64,000 bases of DNA from Bifidobacterium sp. ESL0763 (GCF_029433395.1 NZ_JAQTHW010000002.1:1178001-1242000); one strand, 5' to 3'; positions 46,320 through 55,181 are shown, numbered from the stretch's first letter. The notes: generated by a model from the letters alone, not told the origin. Translations and numbers: made by a program.

Positions 46320-47051
46320 TCACAGGAAGCAGATCTTGAGCAGCCCGATGCCCAGGGTCGCGCCGATGATCGGGGCGACCACCGGGATCCAGGCATCGCC
46401 CCAGCGGGAAGAACCCTTGTGGGGGATGGGGAGGATCTGGTGGAGCAGACGGGGCATGAGGTCACGGGCGGGGTTCAGCGCGGCGCCGGTCGGACCGCCC
46501 ATGGAGGTGACCATGGCGGTGATGATCAGGCCGAGCACGATGGCCGCGGTGGCGGGGTACTTCTGGCCCCAGGGCAGCTTCAGGCAGGCCACGGAGGAGA
46601 AGGCCATGACGGCGGTGGCGATAAGCTCGGTGAAGAAGTAGTTGACCTTGCTGCCGGTCGCGTCGAAGGTGCTGAAGCTGCCGAAGATCAGGTCGGGGTC
46701 GGTCTCCAGGTTGTAGTGCGGCAGGTACATCAGGTAGACGATGAGCTGGCCGACGAGGGCGCCGAGCAGCTGGGCGATGATGTAGGGCAGCACTTCGGAC
46801 CACGGGAAGATGCCGCTGATCGCCTGGCCAATGGACATCGCGGGGTTGATCTGCGCGCCCGAGACGGAGCCGAACATCAGCACCGGGACCATCACGCCCA
46901 GGCCGTATCCGAGGGCGATGTTGATCCAGCCGGACTCATGCCCCTTGCATTCCTTCAGATTCGTGTTGGCCACCGAGCCATTGCCCAGGATCAGCAGGAT
47001 CATCGTGCCGAGGAACTCCGCGGCCAGTTTTTGGAAAAGTGTGAATTCCAT
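46320..47051 (-). CDS. Aquaglyceroporin (MIP family)
   Basis: A 243-residue six-helix channel with both half-helix signatures, GAQINPAMSIGQ and GAALNPARDLMPR. Asp after NPAR is the mark of glycerol facilitators rather than water-only channels, so polyols or small ketoses are likely cargo. It begins MEFTLFQKLAAEFLGTMILL. It is the last gene of the kinase-isomerase cluster, 207 nt after the TIM-like gene, so it probably brings in the substrate of the pathway. The same family also occurs in lactic acid export, an alternative. Confidence 0.88.
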   Translation of the reverse strand: MEFTLFQKLAAEFLGTMILLILGNGSVANTNLKECKGHESGWINIALGYGLGVMVPVLMFGSVSGAQINPAMSIGQAISGIFPWSEVLPYIIAQLLGALVGQLIVYLMYLPHYNLETDPDLIFGSFSTFDATGSKVNYFFTELIATAVMAFSSVACLKLPWGQKYPATAAIVLGLIITAMVTSMGGPTGAALNPARDLMPRLLHQILPIPHKGSSRWGDAWIPVVAPIIGATLGIGLLKICFL

Positions 47052-47258
47052 GTCTTCTCTTTCTTCGTTCCGCCCGGGTCGCCCCGGGGCGGGAAGGTGT
47101 TTGCGGTATTCGGCCCGAACCACATCATTCGGGCCCGGCATGCGCGCGCTCCGCATCCTTCATCGATGCGGGCCTCGCGTGCCCTGTGGCGGACGGGGAA
47201 ATCGGTCTCCTCTCCAGTCTGTCCCGTCCGATGTCCGTTGTCGATCGGATCGGTTGGA

Positions 47259-47996
47259 TCAGTCGGCCAGGTCGACGGCCTCTTGGGCCACCGAGACGAA
47301 TGCCTTGGGGTCGTGCGCGAACCGGCCGAGGAAGAGTCCGTCGGCCGAGGGCCAGATCTGCGAGAGCAGCCCCGGGCCCGCCGATCCGCCGTAGAGGACG
47401 TTGGCGTCCCTATAGCCGGATATGGCCTGTTTGAGCAGCTCGCAGACGGTCATGACGTAGTCGGTGGGGGCGGGCTGCTTGGCGCCGATGGCCCAGCGGG
47501 GCTCGTAGGCGACCCACAGCGGCGACCCCTCGTCGTCGCCGACCACCGAGCGTATCTCGCGCACGCAGTAGGCGGCGGCCTCCTTGGGGTCCATCACCTC
47601 GTCCTCGCCCACACACAGCAACGGGGTCAGGCCATTGCGCCAGGCGGCGGCGACCTTGCGGGCCACCAGCCCGTCATCCTCGTGGTAGAGCGTCCTGCGT
47701 TCGATGTGCCCAATCTCGGCGACGCTTCCGCCCAGTTCGGCGACGTCGCTGGGCGAGACCTCGCCGGTGAACGCCCCGCGGTCCTGGTCGCAGATGTCCT
47801 GCGCACCCACCCGGACGTGGGCGGGGAGGAGGATCCTCGCCGCGTCGGCAAGCGTCAGGAAATCGGGCAGGACCGCCATGGTCAGCGAGCGGTTCGCAAG
47901 CCCCGTGGGCTCCAGAAGCTTCACCAGATCCTGGCAATAATCGATGGTCCGCTTGCGCGTGAAGTACATCTTCAGGCTCAGGGCAACGACTACCAT
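47259..47996 (-). CDS. TIM-family isomerase, probably tetrulose-phosphate specific
   Basis: A 245-residue triosephosphate-isomerase homologue. The catalytic set is intact: Lys9 (SLKMYF), His97 (AEIGHIERR) and Glu165 (VAYEPRWAIGA), plus LYGGSAGPG for phosphate. The N-terminal NWKMN of normal TpiA is changed to SLKMY and loop 6 departs from the usual PVWAIGTG. These changes and the cluster (DhaK-DhaL, RpiB-like, SorC) resemble EryH/LerI, which convert L-erythrulose-1-phosphate to D-erythrulose-4-phosphate. A second true TpiA should exist elsewhere. GAAGG is five bases before the ATG at 47996. Confidence 0.82.
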   Translation of the reverse strand: MVVVALSLKMYFTRKRTIDYCQDLVKLLEPTGLANRSLTMAVLPDFLTLADAARILLPAHVRVGAQDICDQDRGAFTGEVSPSDVAELGGSVAEIGHIERRTLYHEDDGLVARKVAAAWRNGLTPLLCVGEDEVMDPKEAAAYCVREIRSVVGDDEGSPLWVAYEPRWAIGAKQPAPTDYVMTVCELLKQAISGYRDANVLYGGSAGPGLLSQIWPSADGLFLGRFAHDPKAFVSVAQEAVDLAD

Positions 47997-48025
47997 GTCA
48001 ACCTTCTTCCCATGCGGCCGGCGGC

Positions 48026-48466
48026 CTACTTCTGTTCCTTCTCGTATTCGCTGATGCGCGCGATCTTCGGCGCGCTGCGCGAATTCGGGTCGAAGGTCGC
48101 GCCCAGATAGGCCTTCATGAACTCCTTGGCGCTCTCCGGGCCGACGACCTGCGCGCCCATGGCCAGCAGGTTGGCGTTGTTGCTCAGCGTGGCGCGCTCC
48201 GCCTGATAGATGTCCGCCACACAGGCGCAGCAGGCTCCGGGGACCTTGTTGGCGGCGATGGAGACGCCGAGGCCGGTGCCGCACAGCAGGATGCCGCGGT
48301 CCTCCTCGCCCTTCACCACGGACTCCGCCACGGCGATGGCGACGTTGGCGTAGATCGGGTCGTCGGAGGGGAAGTCGACCACCTCATGGCCGAGGTTCCT
48401 GGCCTCGTCCATCAGTACCTTCTTCAGGTCCTTGGCATTGGGATCGCAACCGAAAGCGATTTTCAT
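48026..48466 (-). CDS. RpiB/LacAB-family isomerase
   Basis: A 146-residue sugar-phosphate isomerase. It keeps Asp8 (FGCDPN) and the nucleophilic-base Cys62 in LLCGTGLGVSIAANK. It lacks residues used by E. coli RpiB on ribose-5-phosphate: the His after Asp is Pro (CDPN), the His of RQHNDTN is Ser (TLSNNAN), and the C-terminal His/Arg pair is absent. With its neighbours, a role like EryI/DerI (D-erythrulose-4-phosphate to D-erythrose-4-phosphate) is favoured over ribose-5-phosphate isomerase. It lies 29 nt before the TIM-like gene. Confidence 0.85.
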   Translation of the reverse strand: MKIAFGCDPNAKDLKKVLMDEARNLGHEVVDFPSDDPIYANVAIAVAESVVKGEEDRGILLCGTGLGVSIAANKVPGACCACVADIYQAERATLSNNANLLAMGAQVVGPESAKEFMKAYLGATFDPNSRSAPKIARISEYEKEQK

Positions 48467-48553
48467 ATTGGATACTCCTCATTGGTTGTTCTATGGGAAT
48501 TTCGGCCGGCGTCGCCGCTTGACGGACGACGCCGGCCCTCGTCATTGGCTCGG

Positions 48554-50287
48554 TCAGTCGACCGGGTGGCTCCTGAAGGCGGGTACCAGGCTCCTGACGA
48601 TGTAGGAGAACGACACGGCGCCGGGATCCGGGGTGCCCAGGTCGCGCTCGCCGTGCGTCTTCGCCCTGCCCATCCTGGGCAGCAGCGACTTGGTGTCGTC
48701 GGCGGCCTTGCACGCGGCGTCGGCGGCCTGCTCCCAGGCGTCGGCGAAGCTGCCCGTGGCGTCGTTCAGGGTCTTGGTGAACGGCACGATGGCGTCGACC
48801 ATGGTCTTGTCGCCGACCTTGGCTTTGCCGACGGCCATGATGCTCTCGCAGGCCTTGCTGACGCCCTGCTTGATGTCGTCGGCGCTGGGCTGGCTCTGGT
48901 CGCTCAGCTTGCCGGCCAGGCCCTTGAGCATGGCGCCCCACAGGGCTCCGGAGGTGCCGCCGGCCTTGTCGGCCCACCATTGCGCGGCGCAGCGCAGGGT
49001 GGTGCTCACTCCCGCTTCCTTCTCCACTTCCGACTCGGCGGCGTCGGCGGCGGCGTCGGCGCCTCGCTTCATGCCGATGCCATGGTCGCCGTCTCCGGCG
49101 ATGGAGTCGATCCTGCCCAGCTCGTCGGCCTTGGCGTCGATGGTGTCGGCGACGGTGCGCATCATGGCCGCCAGACGCTTCGCCGAGGCCTTGGAGTCCT
49201 CGGAGGCCTCTTCGACCTCGGGACGGCCGTCGGCCTTCTGAGAGACCTCGTCCTGCGAGACGCGGACCTGGGAGCCGGTGTCGAGCTGGCCGCACTTGAA
49301 CGCGGGCGAATCGGCGGGAGCGCCCCACAGCTTCTCCAATTCGTCGTCGAGCCAGAAGAAGGTGAGCGAGACGCCGCACATGTCGAAGCTCGTGCAGAAC
49401 TCCCCGACCTGCGGATCGACGATGCGCACGCCCTTGCTCTCGAGCAGGCTGGCCACCTTGCGGTAGATCACGAACAGGCCTTCGGTCTTGAGGCTTCCCA
49501 GACCATTGACCATCGGCAGGATGCTGGGCTTGGCATCCTTGGCGCTGGCCGGCCTGTCCTTCATCAGCGCGTCGACCATCATCTCGGCCAGTCCGTCGGC
49601 CGTCGGCATGTCCGTCTCGTCGATGCCGGGCTCGCCGTGGATGCCCAGGCCGACGCCCATGCGTCCGTCGGGGACCTCGAACAGCGGTTCCTTCGCCCCG
49701 GGCAGCGTGCAGCCGCTGAAGGCCACGCCGATGCTCCGGGTGCGCTCGTTGGCCTCCTTCGCCACGCGCTCCACCTCGTCTAGGTCAGCTCCGGCCGCGG
49801 CGGCGGCGCAGGCCGACTTGATGACCGTGAGGTCGCCGGCGATGCCGCGGCGCTCCAGGTACTTGTCCGCGGGGGCGGAATAGATGTCGTCGCTGATAGG
49901 CAGCAGGCGCACGTCGATGCCCTCCTCGTGCAGCTGCTCGGCGCCCTCGGTGAAGTTGAGCACGTCGCCGGCGTAGTTGCCGAACAGCAGCAGCACTCCC
50001 CTGCCCTGGTCGGCGGCGCGGCAGACGCTCACGACCTCGCTGGCGGCGGGCGAGGCGAAGATGTTGCCCATCACGGCCCCGTGCGCCAGGCCCGGCCCGA
50101 CGTAGCCGTTGAACATGGGATAATGGCCCGATCCGCCTCCGATGACCACGGCCGTCTGGGGCTGCGCGGACTTGGTGGCACGCACGACGCCGCCATAGCA
50201 TCGGTTCACATACTGGCGGTTGGCGGCCACGAAGCCTTCGGCCGCCTCCTGCGCGAAACGTTCGGGATCGTTGACTAACACTGTCAT
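48554..50287 (-). CDS. DhaK-DhaL fusion kinase (dihydroxyacetone or erythrulose kinase)
   Basis: A 577-residue ATP-dependent ketose kinase. The DhaK half has GGGSGHYPMFNGYVGPG, GNYAGDVLNF and the substrate-binding His217 in LGIHGEPGI; the DhaL half has the Mg-ADP Asp cluster SIAGDGDHGIGM and a GGTSGALWG loop. This one-chain ATP form differs from the PTS-dependent DhaK/L/M system. LerK erythrulose kinases and glycerone kinases share this layout, so the substrate must be taken from context: the adjacent RpiB- and TIM-like isomerases favour L-erythrulose. It is the first structural gene after the regulator. Confidence 0.9.
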   Translation of the reverse strand: MTVLVNDPERFAQEAAEGFVAANRQYVNRCYGGVVRATKSAQPQTAVVIGGGSGHYPMFNGYVGPGLAHGAVMGNIFASPAASEVVSVCRAADQGRGVLLLFGNYAGDVLNFTEGAEQLHEEGIDVRLLPISDDIYSAPADKYLERRGIAGDLTVIKSACAAAAAGADLDEVERVAKEANERTRSIGVAFSGCTLPGAKEPLFEVPDGRMGVGLGIHGEPGIDETDMPTADGLAEMMVDALMKDRPASAKDAKPSILPMVNGLGSLKTEGLFVIYRKVASLLESKGVRIVDPQVGEFCTSFDMCGVSLTFFWLDDELEKLWGAPADSPAFKCGQLDTGSQVRVSQDEVSQKADGRPEVEEASEDSKASAKRLAAMMRTVADTIDAKADELGRIDSIAGDGDHGIGMKRGADAAADAAESEVEKEAGVSTTLRCAAQWWADKAGGTSGALWGAMLKGLAGKLSDQSQPSADDIKQGVSKACESIMAVGKAKVGDKTMVDAIVPFTKTLNDATGSFADAWEQAADAACKAADDTKSLLPRMGRAKTHGERDLGTPDPGAVSFSYIVRSLVPAFRSHPVD

Positions 50288-50595
50288 CTGGTGCTCCTCC
50301 TGGTCAGATTCCCGACAATCGACCCGAACGGCCCGGCAGCTCTGCCTTGCCTTCGGATCCCAGGCTCCCTAGCCCATCGAATCCGGGAATAATCTAGATA
50401 ATTACCCTCGGAGGGGAAAATTTTCGAATCGATAGGGCGAAATCAGTCAAATGCATCAAGGAAAAACGATTTGCGATGAAAATATTTTCATGCCGATACA
50501 TCGCCGGCATCGGCATGGGCAGAGGGCTTCGACAGCATCGTCGATTGCATTACATCGTTTTACGCCATACAGGCGCGGCCGGCCCGGAACGCCTG
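50288..50595 (-). promoter_or_regulatory. Promoter region of the kinase cluster with palindromes
   Basis: This 308-bp gap separates the SorC gene from the kinase gene. It holds two related AT-rich palindromes, GAAAATTTTC (50416-50425) and ATGAAAATATTTTCAT (50476-50491), plus ATCTAGAT near 50390. TGCCGAT and ATCGGCA (about 50490-50514) form a stem after the regulator gene. The palindromes are candidates for SorC-family operators. No gene is seen. Confidence 0.45.
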
Positions 50596-51567
50596 CTAGA
50601 GGCCCAGGATCTGCGCGGCGGTGAGCTGGTCGACCACCAGGTGGGTGACCAGCTTGGAGTTGAGCGCGGAACGCAGCGCGAGAGCCTTGTTCTCGTCGGC
50701 CGCCACCACCATGCGGATGGGCACGCGCAGCAGCTCCTCGCGGCGCAGCCCGGTGGCCCGCCGGTTGACCGAGATGCCCTGAGTGCTGCCGTCCTCGCGG
50801 AAGAACGTGGAGGCGATGTCGCCGATGACATGCTCGCGGTTGAGCTCGTCGAAGTCCTCCTGCGAGAGCACCCCGCGGCTGAACAGGGGGCTGCGCTTGA
50901 ACCCGAAGGGCGTGCCCACCGAGGTGAGGATGAGGTCGAGCTTCTTGCGCAGTTTGAGCACCTGCTGGATGCTGGTCTCCTTCCAGACCATCTCGCGGGT
51001 CACCTCGGAGTCGAAGATCACCGGCGCGGGCAGCAGGTGCACCTGGGCGTCGAAGGCGTTGCCGAAGCGCATGAGGATCTGGGTGAAGTAGTCCTCGCCG
51101 AACGACATCGTGTTGCCGAAGCCGTGCAGCTGCACGATCTGGATGTCGGAGACTCGTTTGGGGATCAGCTTGAAGGAGATGGACTCGGTGGTGCGCCCCC
51201 AGGTGATGCCCATGACCATGCCCGAGTGGACGAGCGTCCAGAGCAGGGAGACCGCCGCGTCGCTGACCATCGAGCGGCGCTTGTCGAGGTCGTGGATGCC
51301 GCCGGTGTCGACCACGGTGGCCTGGACCTGGAAGGTGTGCTGCAGGCGTTCGCGCAGCTTGATGTTGGAATCGTTGCGCCGGTTGACCGTGAACTCGACG
51401 ATGTGCTTCTCGCGGGCCTGGGCCAGCAGCCTGGTGACCGTCGAGCGCGAGACGCCCAGCTCGTGGGCCACGGTTCCCGCCTTGAGCCCCTGGACCCAGT
51501 AGAGTTCCGCCGCGTCGGCCACACGCTCGTCCACACACGGGGATTGCTCGGACCTCGATTCGCCCAT
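50596..51567 (-). CDS. SorC/DeoR-type sugar-binding regulator
   Basis: A 323-residue SorC-family regulator. The helix-turn-helix is near residues 27-50 (LKAGTVAHELGVSRSTVTRL), followed by the sugar-phosphate-binding domain with MGITWGRT, LHGFGN and VVADENKALALRSAL. SorC proteins such as EryD respond to phosphorylated sugars and control polyol operons. It is upstream of and codirectional with the kinase cluster, so it is probably its regulator. Repressor or activator cannot be told. 51568-51861 upstream holds no evident gene. Confidence 0.88.
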   Translation of the reverse strand: MGESRSEQSPCVDERVADAAELYWVQGLKAGTVAHELGVSRSTVTRLLAQAREKHIVEFTVNRRNDSNIKLRERLQHTFQVQATVVDTGGIHDLDKRRSMVSDAAVSLLWTLVHSGMVMGITWGRTTESISFKLIPKRVSDIQIVQLHGFGNTMSFGEDYFTQILMRFGNAFDAQVHLLPAPVIFDSEVTREMVWKETSIQQVLKLRKKLDLILTSVGTPFGFKRSPLFSRGVLSQEDFDELNREHVIGDIASTFFREDGSTQGISVNRRATGLRREELLRVPIRMVVAADENKALALRSALNSKLVTHLVVDQLTAAQILGL

Positions 51568-51861
51568 CCATGCTCCTTCGCATTTTTCATGTCGCCTATG
51601 GCACCGTAGCCATACGCCATCGTCGGGAGCCCTCGGCGGCCCCGCCTCCTGTCATTCTAGTCCGAGCGTTCCCATCATGCCGGCATCCTTCCAGCCACCG
51701 TCGCCACCGATGCGCCAGACGCCGCGACACGCCCGGGTACGCCGGCAGGCCCGACCGTTTATGCACATCGTCCCGCTTGATTTGCCTTGCACGGATGATT
51801 TCGGGAGACTGGAATACATCGGAACGGAAGATGGCACATACGGTGAGCGAAAGGCGGCGAG

Positions 51862-52242
51862 ATGAATAGGCAACCCGAAGGGAGACAGCGGCCACGGGGC
51901 ATAACCTCGATATCGAAAACCTCCATCATCACCCTGGTCTTGGGTGCCACCACCGTGCTGCTGGCCCTGCTGGCCCTGGCGCTGGAGCGCTATCTCTCCC
52001 GCGGCGCCTACGATCCGCTCGATGTGCTGGTGCTGCTACTTGAGGGCCTGGTCATCGTCCAGTGCGTCTCCTGCTGCCTGGCGACGATCTTCGTGGCGAT
52101 CGTCGCGTTAGCGCTGCTCCCCCGCCATCGCAGGATGGTCGGGAAGATGGCGGGGAGCCTGGCCCTCACGCTGACGGGCCTGCTGCTCGGATGCCTGCCG
52201 CCGCTGGTCGTGGCCATTGGCACCCTCATCATGCGGAGCTGA
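51862..52242 (+). CDS. Small membrane protein of unknown function
   Basis: A 126-residue protein with three predicted membrane helices (IITLVLGATTVLLALLALAL, VLVLLLEGLVIVQCVSCCLA, LTLTGLLLGCLPPLVVAIGT) and a basic N-terminus. AAAGGCGG lies a few bases before the ATG. It is alone on the plus strand among minus-strand genes. Two adjacent Cys occur in the second helix. I do not recognise a family; it may be lineage specific. Confidence 0.6.
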   Translation: MNRQPEGRQRPRGITSISKTSIITLVLGATTVLLALLALALERYLSRGAYDPLDVLVLLLEGLVIVQCVSCCLATIFVAIVALALLPRHRRMVGKMAGSLALTLTGLLLGCLPPLVVAIGTLIMRS

Positions 52243-52289
52243 ACCGGCGGCCATCATGCCGGCCATACGAGTCTCGGCCAGCGCTTTCG

Positions 52290-53225
52290 TCATTGAGACC
52301 GAGCCGGCTCGCCGTTCTCCTCGCGCAGCAGGCGCAACGCGTGGTCGAGGTCCGCCGGATAGCTCGATTTCACCGTGGTCCACACCTTGGTGCGCGGATG
52401 CTTGAATTCCAGCTGCATGGCGTGCAGCCATTGCCGGCCCAGCCCCAGCCGCTTGGCCATCACCGGGTTGCCGCCGTACATCGGGTCGCCGACCAGCGGA
52501 TGGCCGATCGAGGAGAAATGCACGCGGATCTGGTGGGTCCTGCCCGTCTCGAGGTGGACCAGCGCCAGGGTGGCCTCGCCGAAGCGCTCGAGCACGTCCC
52601 AATGGGTGACGGCGCGCTTGCCGGAGGCGGTGACGGTGAAGCGGAAGTCCGAGACCTTCGCCCGTCCGATGGGCGCCTCGATGGTGGCCTTGTCCTCCTT
52701 GAGGTCGCCCTGCACCAGGGCGTGGTAGGTCTTGACGACCTCGTGGGAGGAGAACTGGCGGCGCATCTCCTTGTAGGCGAGGTCGGACTTGCAGACGAGC
52801 ATCAGCCCGCTGGTGCCCACGTCGAGGCGGCTGACGATGCCCTGCCTGCCCGGCGCGCCGAGCGAGGTGATGTGCGTGCCGCGGGCCAGCAGGCTGCCGA
52901 GCACCGTGGGACCGGTCCAGCCGGTCGAGGCGTGGGCCGCCACGCCCACCGGCTTGTTGACCACCACGATGTCCTCGTCCTCGTAGACCACGGCCATGCC
53001 GGAGGCGATGGGCTCCACCCTCTCGCGTTCGTCGACGAGGTTGAACTCCACGGTGTCGGTGTCGATCAGGGTGCCGGATTTGGAGATGTCGCGGTCGAGC
53101 ACGCCGACCTGGCCGGTGTCGATGAGCTGGACCGCCTTCGAGCGCGAGACACCCAGCATCTTGGAGACGGCGACGTCGAAGCGTCTGCCCACGAGGTTCT
53201 CGGGAGCCGGTGAGAGCTTGGTCAT
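52290..53225 (-). CDS. RluA/RluD-family pseudouridine synthase
   Basis: A 311-residue enzyme that converts uridines in 23S rRNA (RluD type) to pseudouridine. The N-terminal S4 RNA-binding domain (GRRFDVAVSKMLGVSRSKAV) is followed by the catalytic domain with VVNKPVGVAAH and GIVSRLDVGTSGLML, where Asp is the nucleophile; the usual HRLD has Ser instead of His. ETGRTHQIRVH is also intact. It overlaps lspA by ATGA, the common lspA-rluD pairing. Confidence 0.93.
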   Translation of the reverse strand: MTKLSPAPENLVGRRFDVAVSKMLGVSRSKAVQLIDTGQVGVLDRDISKSGTLIDTDTVEFNLVDERERVEPIASGMAVVYEDEDIVVVNKPVGVAAHASTGWTGPTVLGSLLARGTHITSLGAPGRQGIVSRLDVGTSGLMLVCKSDLAYKEMRRQFSSHEVVKTYHALVQGDLKEDKATIEAPIGRAKVSDFRFTVTASGKRAVTHWDVLERFGEATLALVHLETGRTHQIRVHFSSIGHPLVGDPMYGGNPVMAKRLGLGRQWLHAMQLEFKHPRTKVWTTVKSSYPADLDHALRLLREENGEPARSQ

Positions 53226-53863
53226 CGCGCCGCCTTTCCATCCTGTCCGATGGCGACGTCGGCATCGGCATCGGTCTCAGTAGTGTCGGCGGCATCGGCA
53301 TCGTCCGCGTCACCGGAGTCACCGTTGTCACCGCAACGGCCGCCCGCAGAGCCGGAAGCGTCTTCGAGGTCGCGCCTGCCCAGGGGCACCTGCGCGAAGA
53401 TGAGAGCCACGACCATGACGGCCGCGACGAAGAGGATGATGTCGGCCACGTTGCCCACGGACCATCCGTAATTGAGGAAATCGACCACCTTGCCGTTCAG
53501 GAACCCGTCGGCGTAGACCACCCGGTCGATGAGGTTGCCCATGGCCCCGGAGAAGGCGAGGGCGAGCGCGACGGTCCACCACAGGCGCACGGCGCGCAGG
53601 GCCAGCAACGCCATCGCCACGCACGCGGCCAGCGCCAGGCATGAGATCAGCCACGTCACCGACGAGCCCAGCCCCAGCGAGGCCCCCGGGTTGCGCACCA
53701 GGGTCAGCGACAGCAGGTGCGGCACGGCCACGACGGTCCTGCCGTCGCCGAGCGCGCCGAGAGCCCAGAGCTTGCTGGCCCTGTCGGCGGCGAGGGCGAG
53801 CAGCGCGACGGCAACGAAAACGGCCACGCGTACGCGCAGCCGTTTGGACGTGTTGGTCTTCAT
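53222..53863 (-). CDS. lspA: Lipoprotein signal peptidase
   Basis: LspA removes signal peptides from prolipoproteins. The 213 residues include four membrane helices and the catalytic Asp pair in GNLIDRVVYADG and GNVADIILF, with the RNPGASLG and VVDFLNYGW segments. A ~50-residue Asp/Ala-rich tail (GDNGDSGDADDADAADTTET) extends past the last helix and is encoded by simple GC-rich repeats; it is not part of the enzyme. The start is ATG 53863; a TTG just before is possible. Confidence 0.94.
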   Translation of the reverse strand: MKTNTSKRLRVRVAVFVAVALLALAADRASKLWALGALGDGRTVVAVPHLLSLTLVRNPGASLGLGSSVTWLISCLALAACVAMALLALRAVRLWWTVALALAFSGAMGNLIDRVVYADGFLNGKVVDFLNYGWSVGNVADIILFVAAVMVVALIFAQVPLGRRDLEDASGSAGGRCGDNGDSGDADDADAADTTETDADADVAIGQDGKAAR

Positions 53864-53875
53864 CAAGCTACCGGC

Positions 53876-55123
53876 TCAGTCCTTGGACGAGTCCATCTTG
53901 TTGTAGGTGCTGGTGTCGGAGACCTGCGAGACCAGCTGGCCGAGGAACTCGGTGAGGCGGGTGCGGTACTCGGTCTCGAACTGCTTGAGGTTGGCGATGT
54001 TCGTCTCCACGACCTTGGACTGGGACTCGAGGTTGTCGCGCACCTGCTGGGCGTAGGTCTCGGCGGCGGAACGGGTCTTCTGGTCGTACTCGGCCGCGCG
54101 CTTCTGCACCTCGGCCTCGTACTTGTCGGCCTCGGAGTGCTTGTCCTTGGCGTAGCCGTCGGCGGCGGAACGGGTCTTCTGCGCGTAGGAGTCGGCGTCG
54201 CCGCGCGTGCGCTTGCTGTAGTCGTCGGACTCGCTGCGTGTGCGGGAGGAATAGTCGTTGGCCTTGTTGACCAGGTCCTGGTACTTGACCTGGCTGGCGT
54301 CGGTGATCTCCTTGGCCTTGGCCTTGCCCTTGTCGACGTACTGGTCGTGCAGCTGCATGGCCAGGGTCAGCATGGCGGTGGCGCGCTCGGGCTCGCTGCC
54401 CGCGCCGGACGCCGCGCCCGCGATCTTCTGCAGGCTGCCGGTCTGCGTGTCGGGCTCGACCTTGGAGACCTGGGCGCGCAGCTGGTTCTCGCGCTGCTTG
54501 GACTCCTCGAGCTGCTTGGAGACCTCCTGCAGCTGCTTGGACTGCGCCGCGGCCTTCTCGACCTGCTGACGGGCCTGCTGGAGCTGGCGCGAAAGGTTCT
54601 CGTTGGTGGAGCGGAACTCGTCACGCTCGCGCTTGACGGCGGTGAGCTGGTCGCCGAGGTCCTGCTTGCCCTGGGCCTTCGCGGCCTGGGCGGTGAGCTG
54701 GTCGATCTGGGCGTTGAGCCGGTCGACCTGTTCCTTGAGCTGCTTGTTCTGCTCGGCGAGCGCGCGGTTGCTCTCCTCGGCCTCGGCGAGCTTGGAGGAG
54801 GCGACCTTGGCGGCCTGCGAGGCCTGCGCAAGCTGCGCGTTGCCGTCGCCGCCCTTGGAGGACGCGGCCTTGAGCGTCTCGTTCTCGCGGGTCAGGGTCT
54901 GCACCTGGCCGGTCAGCTCCGAGATCTTGCTGTTGAGGTTGCCGACGTCGGGCCCGAGCGACTGGGTCGACTGGCCGCCCTGCAAGGCCTGCTTGCCGAG
55001 GGCCTCCACGGTCTCGGTGACCTGGTCGAGGAAATCGTCGACCTCCTCGACGTCGTAGCCTTCTTTGAAACGAACAGTCTGGAAGGCATGTTCCCTGATA
55101 TCCTTCGGCGTTAACAGTGCCAT
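53876..55123 (-). CDS. wag31: Polar growth/division scaffold Wag31 (DivIVA)
   Basis: A 415-residue DivIVA homologue that binds curved membrane and directs cell-wall synthesis. The N-terminal DivIVA domain (MALLTPKDIREHAFQTVRFK to YDVEEVDDFLDQVTETVEAL) is followed by long coiled coil. Residues 292-357 consist of six exact 11-residue repeats ending in Tyr, for example SKRTRGDADSY and AQKTRSAADGY. That is a hendecad coil and is unusual. The C-terminal coil ends FLGQLVSQVSD. It lies 12 nt before lspA. Confidence 0.93.
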   Translation of the reverse strand: MALLTPKDIREHAFQTVRFKEGYDVEEVDDFLDQVTETVEALGKQALQGGQSTQSLGPDVGNLNSKISELTGQVQTLTRENETLKAASSKGGDGNAQLAQASQAAKVASSKLAEAEESNRALAEQNKQLKEQVDRLNAQIDQLTAQAAKAQGKQDLGDQLTAVKRERDEFRSTNENLSRQLQQARQQVEKAAAQSKQLQEVSKQLEESKQRENQLRAQVSKVEPDTQTGSLQKIAGAASGAGSEPERATAMLTLAMQLHDQYVDKGKAKAKEITDASQVKYQDLVNKANDYSSRTRSESDDYSKRTRGDADSYAQKTRSAADGYAKDKHSEADKYEAEVQKRAAEYDQKTRSAAETYAQQVRDNLESQSKVVETNIANLKQFETEYRTRLTEFLGQLVSQVSDTSTYNKMDSSKD

Positions 55124-55181
55124 AAACCTTTACACCTCACTTTGGGCTTGATGCCTCTAACATTAATATCTCTTTGCGATA

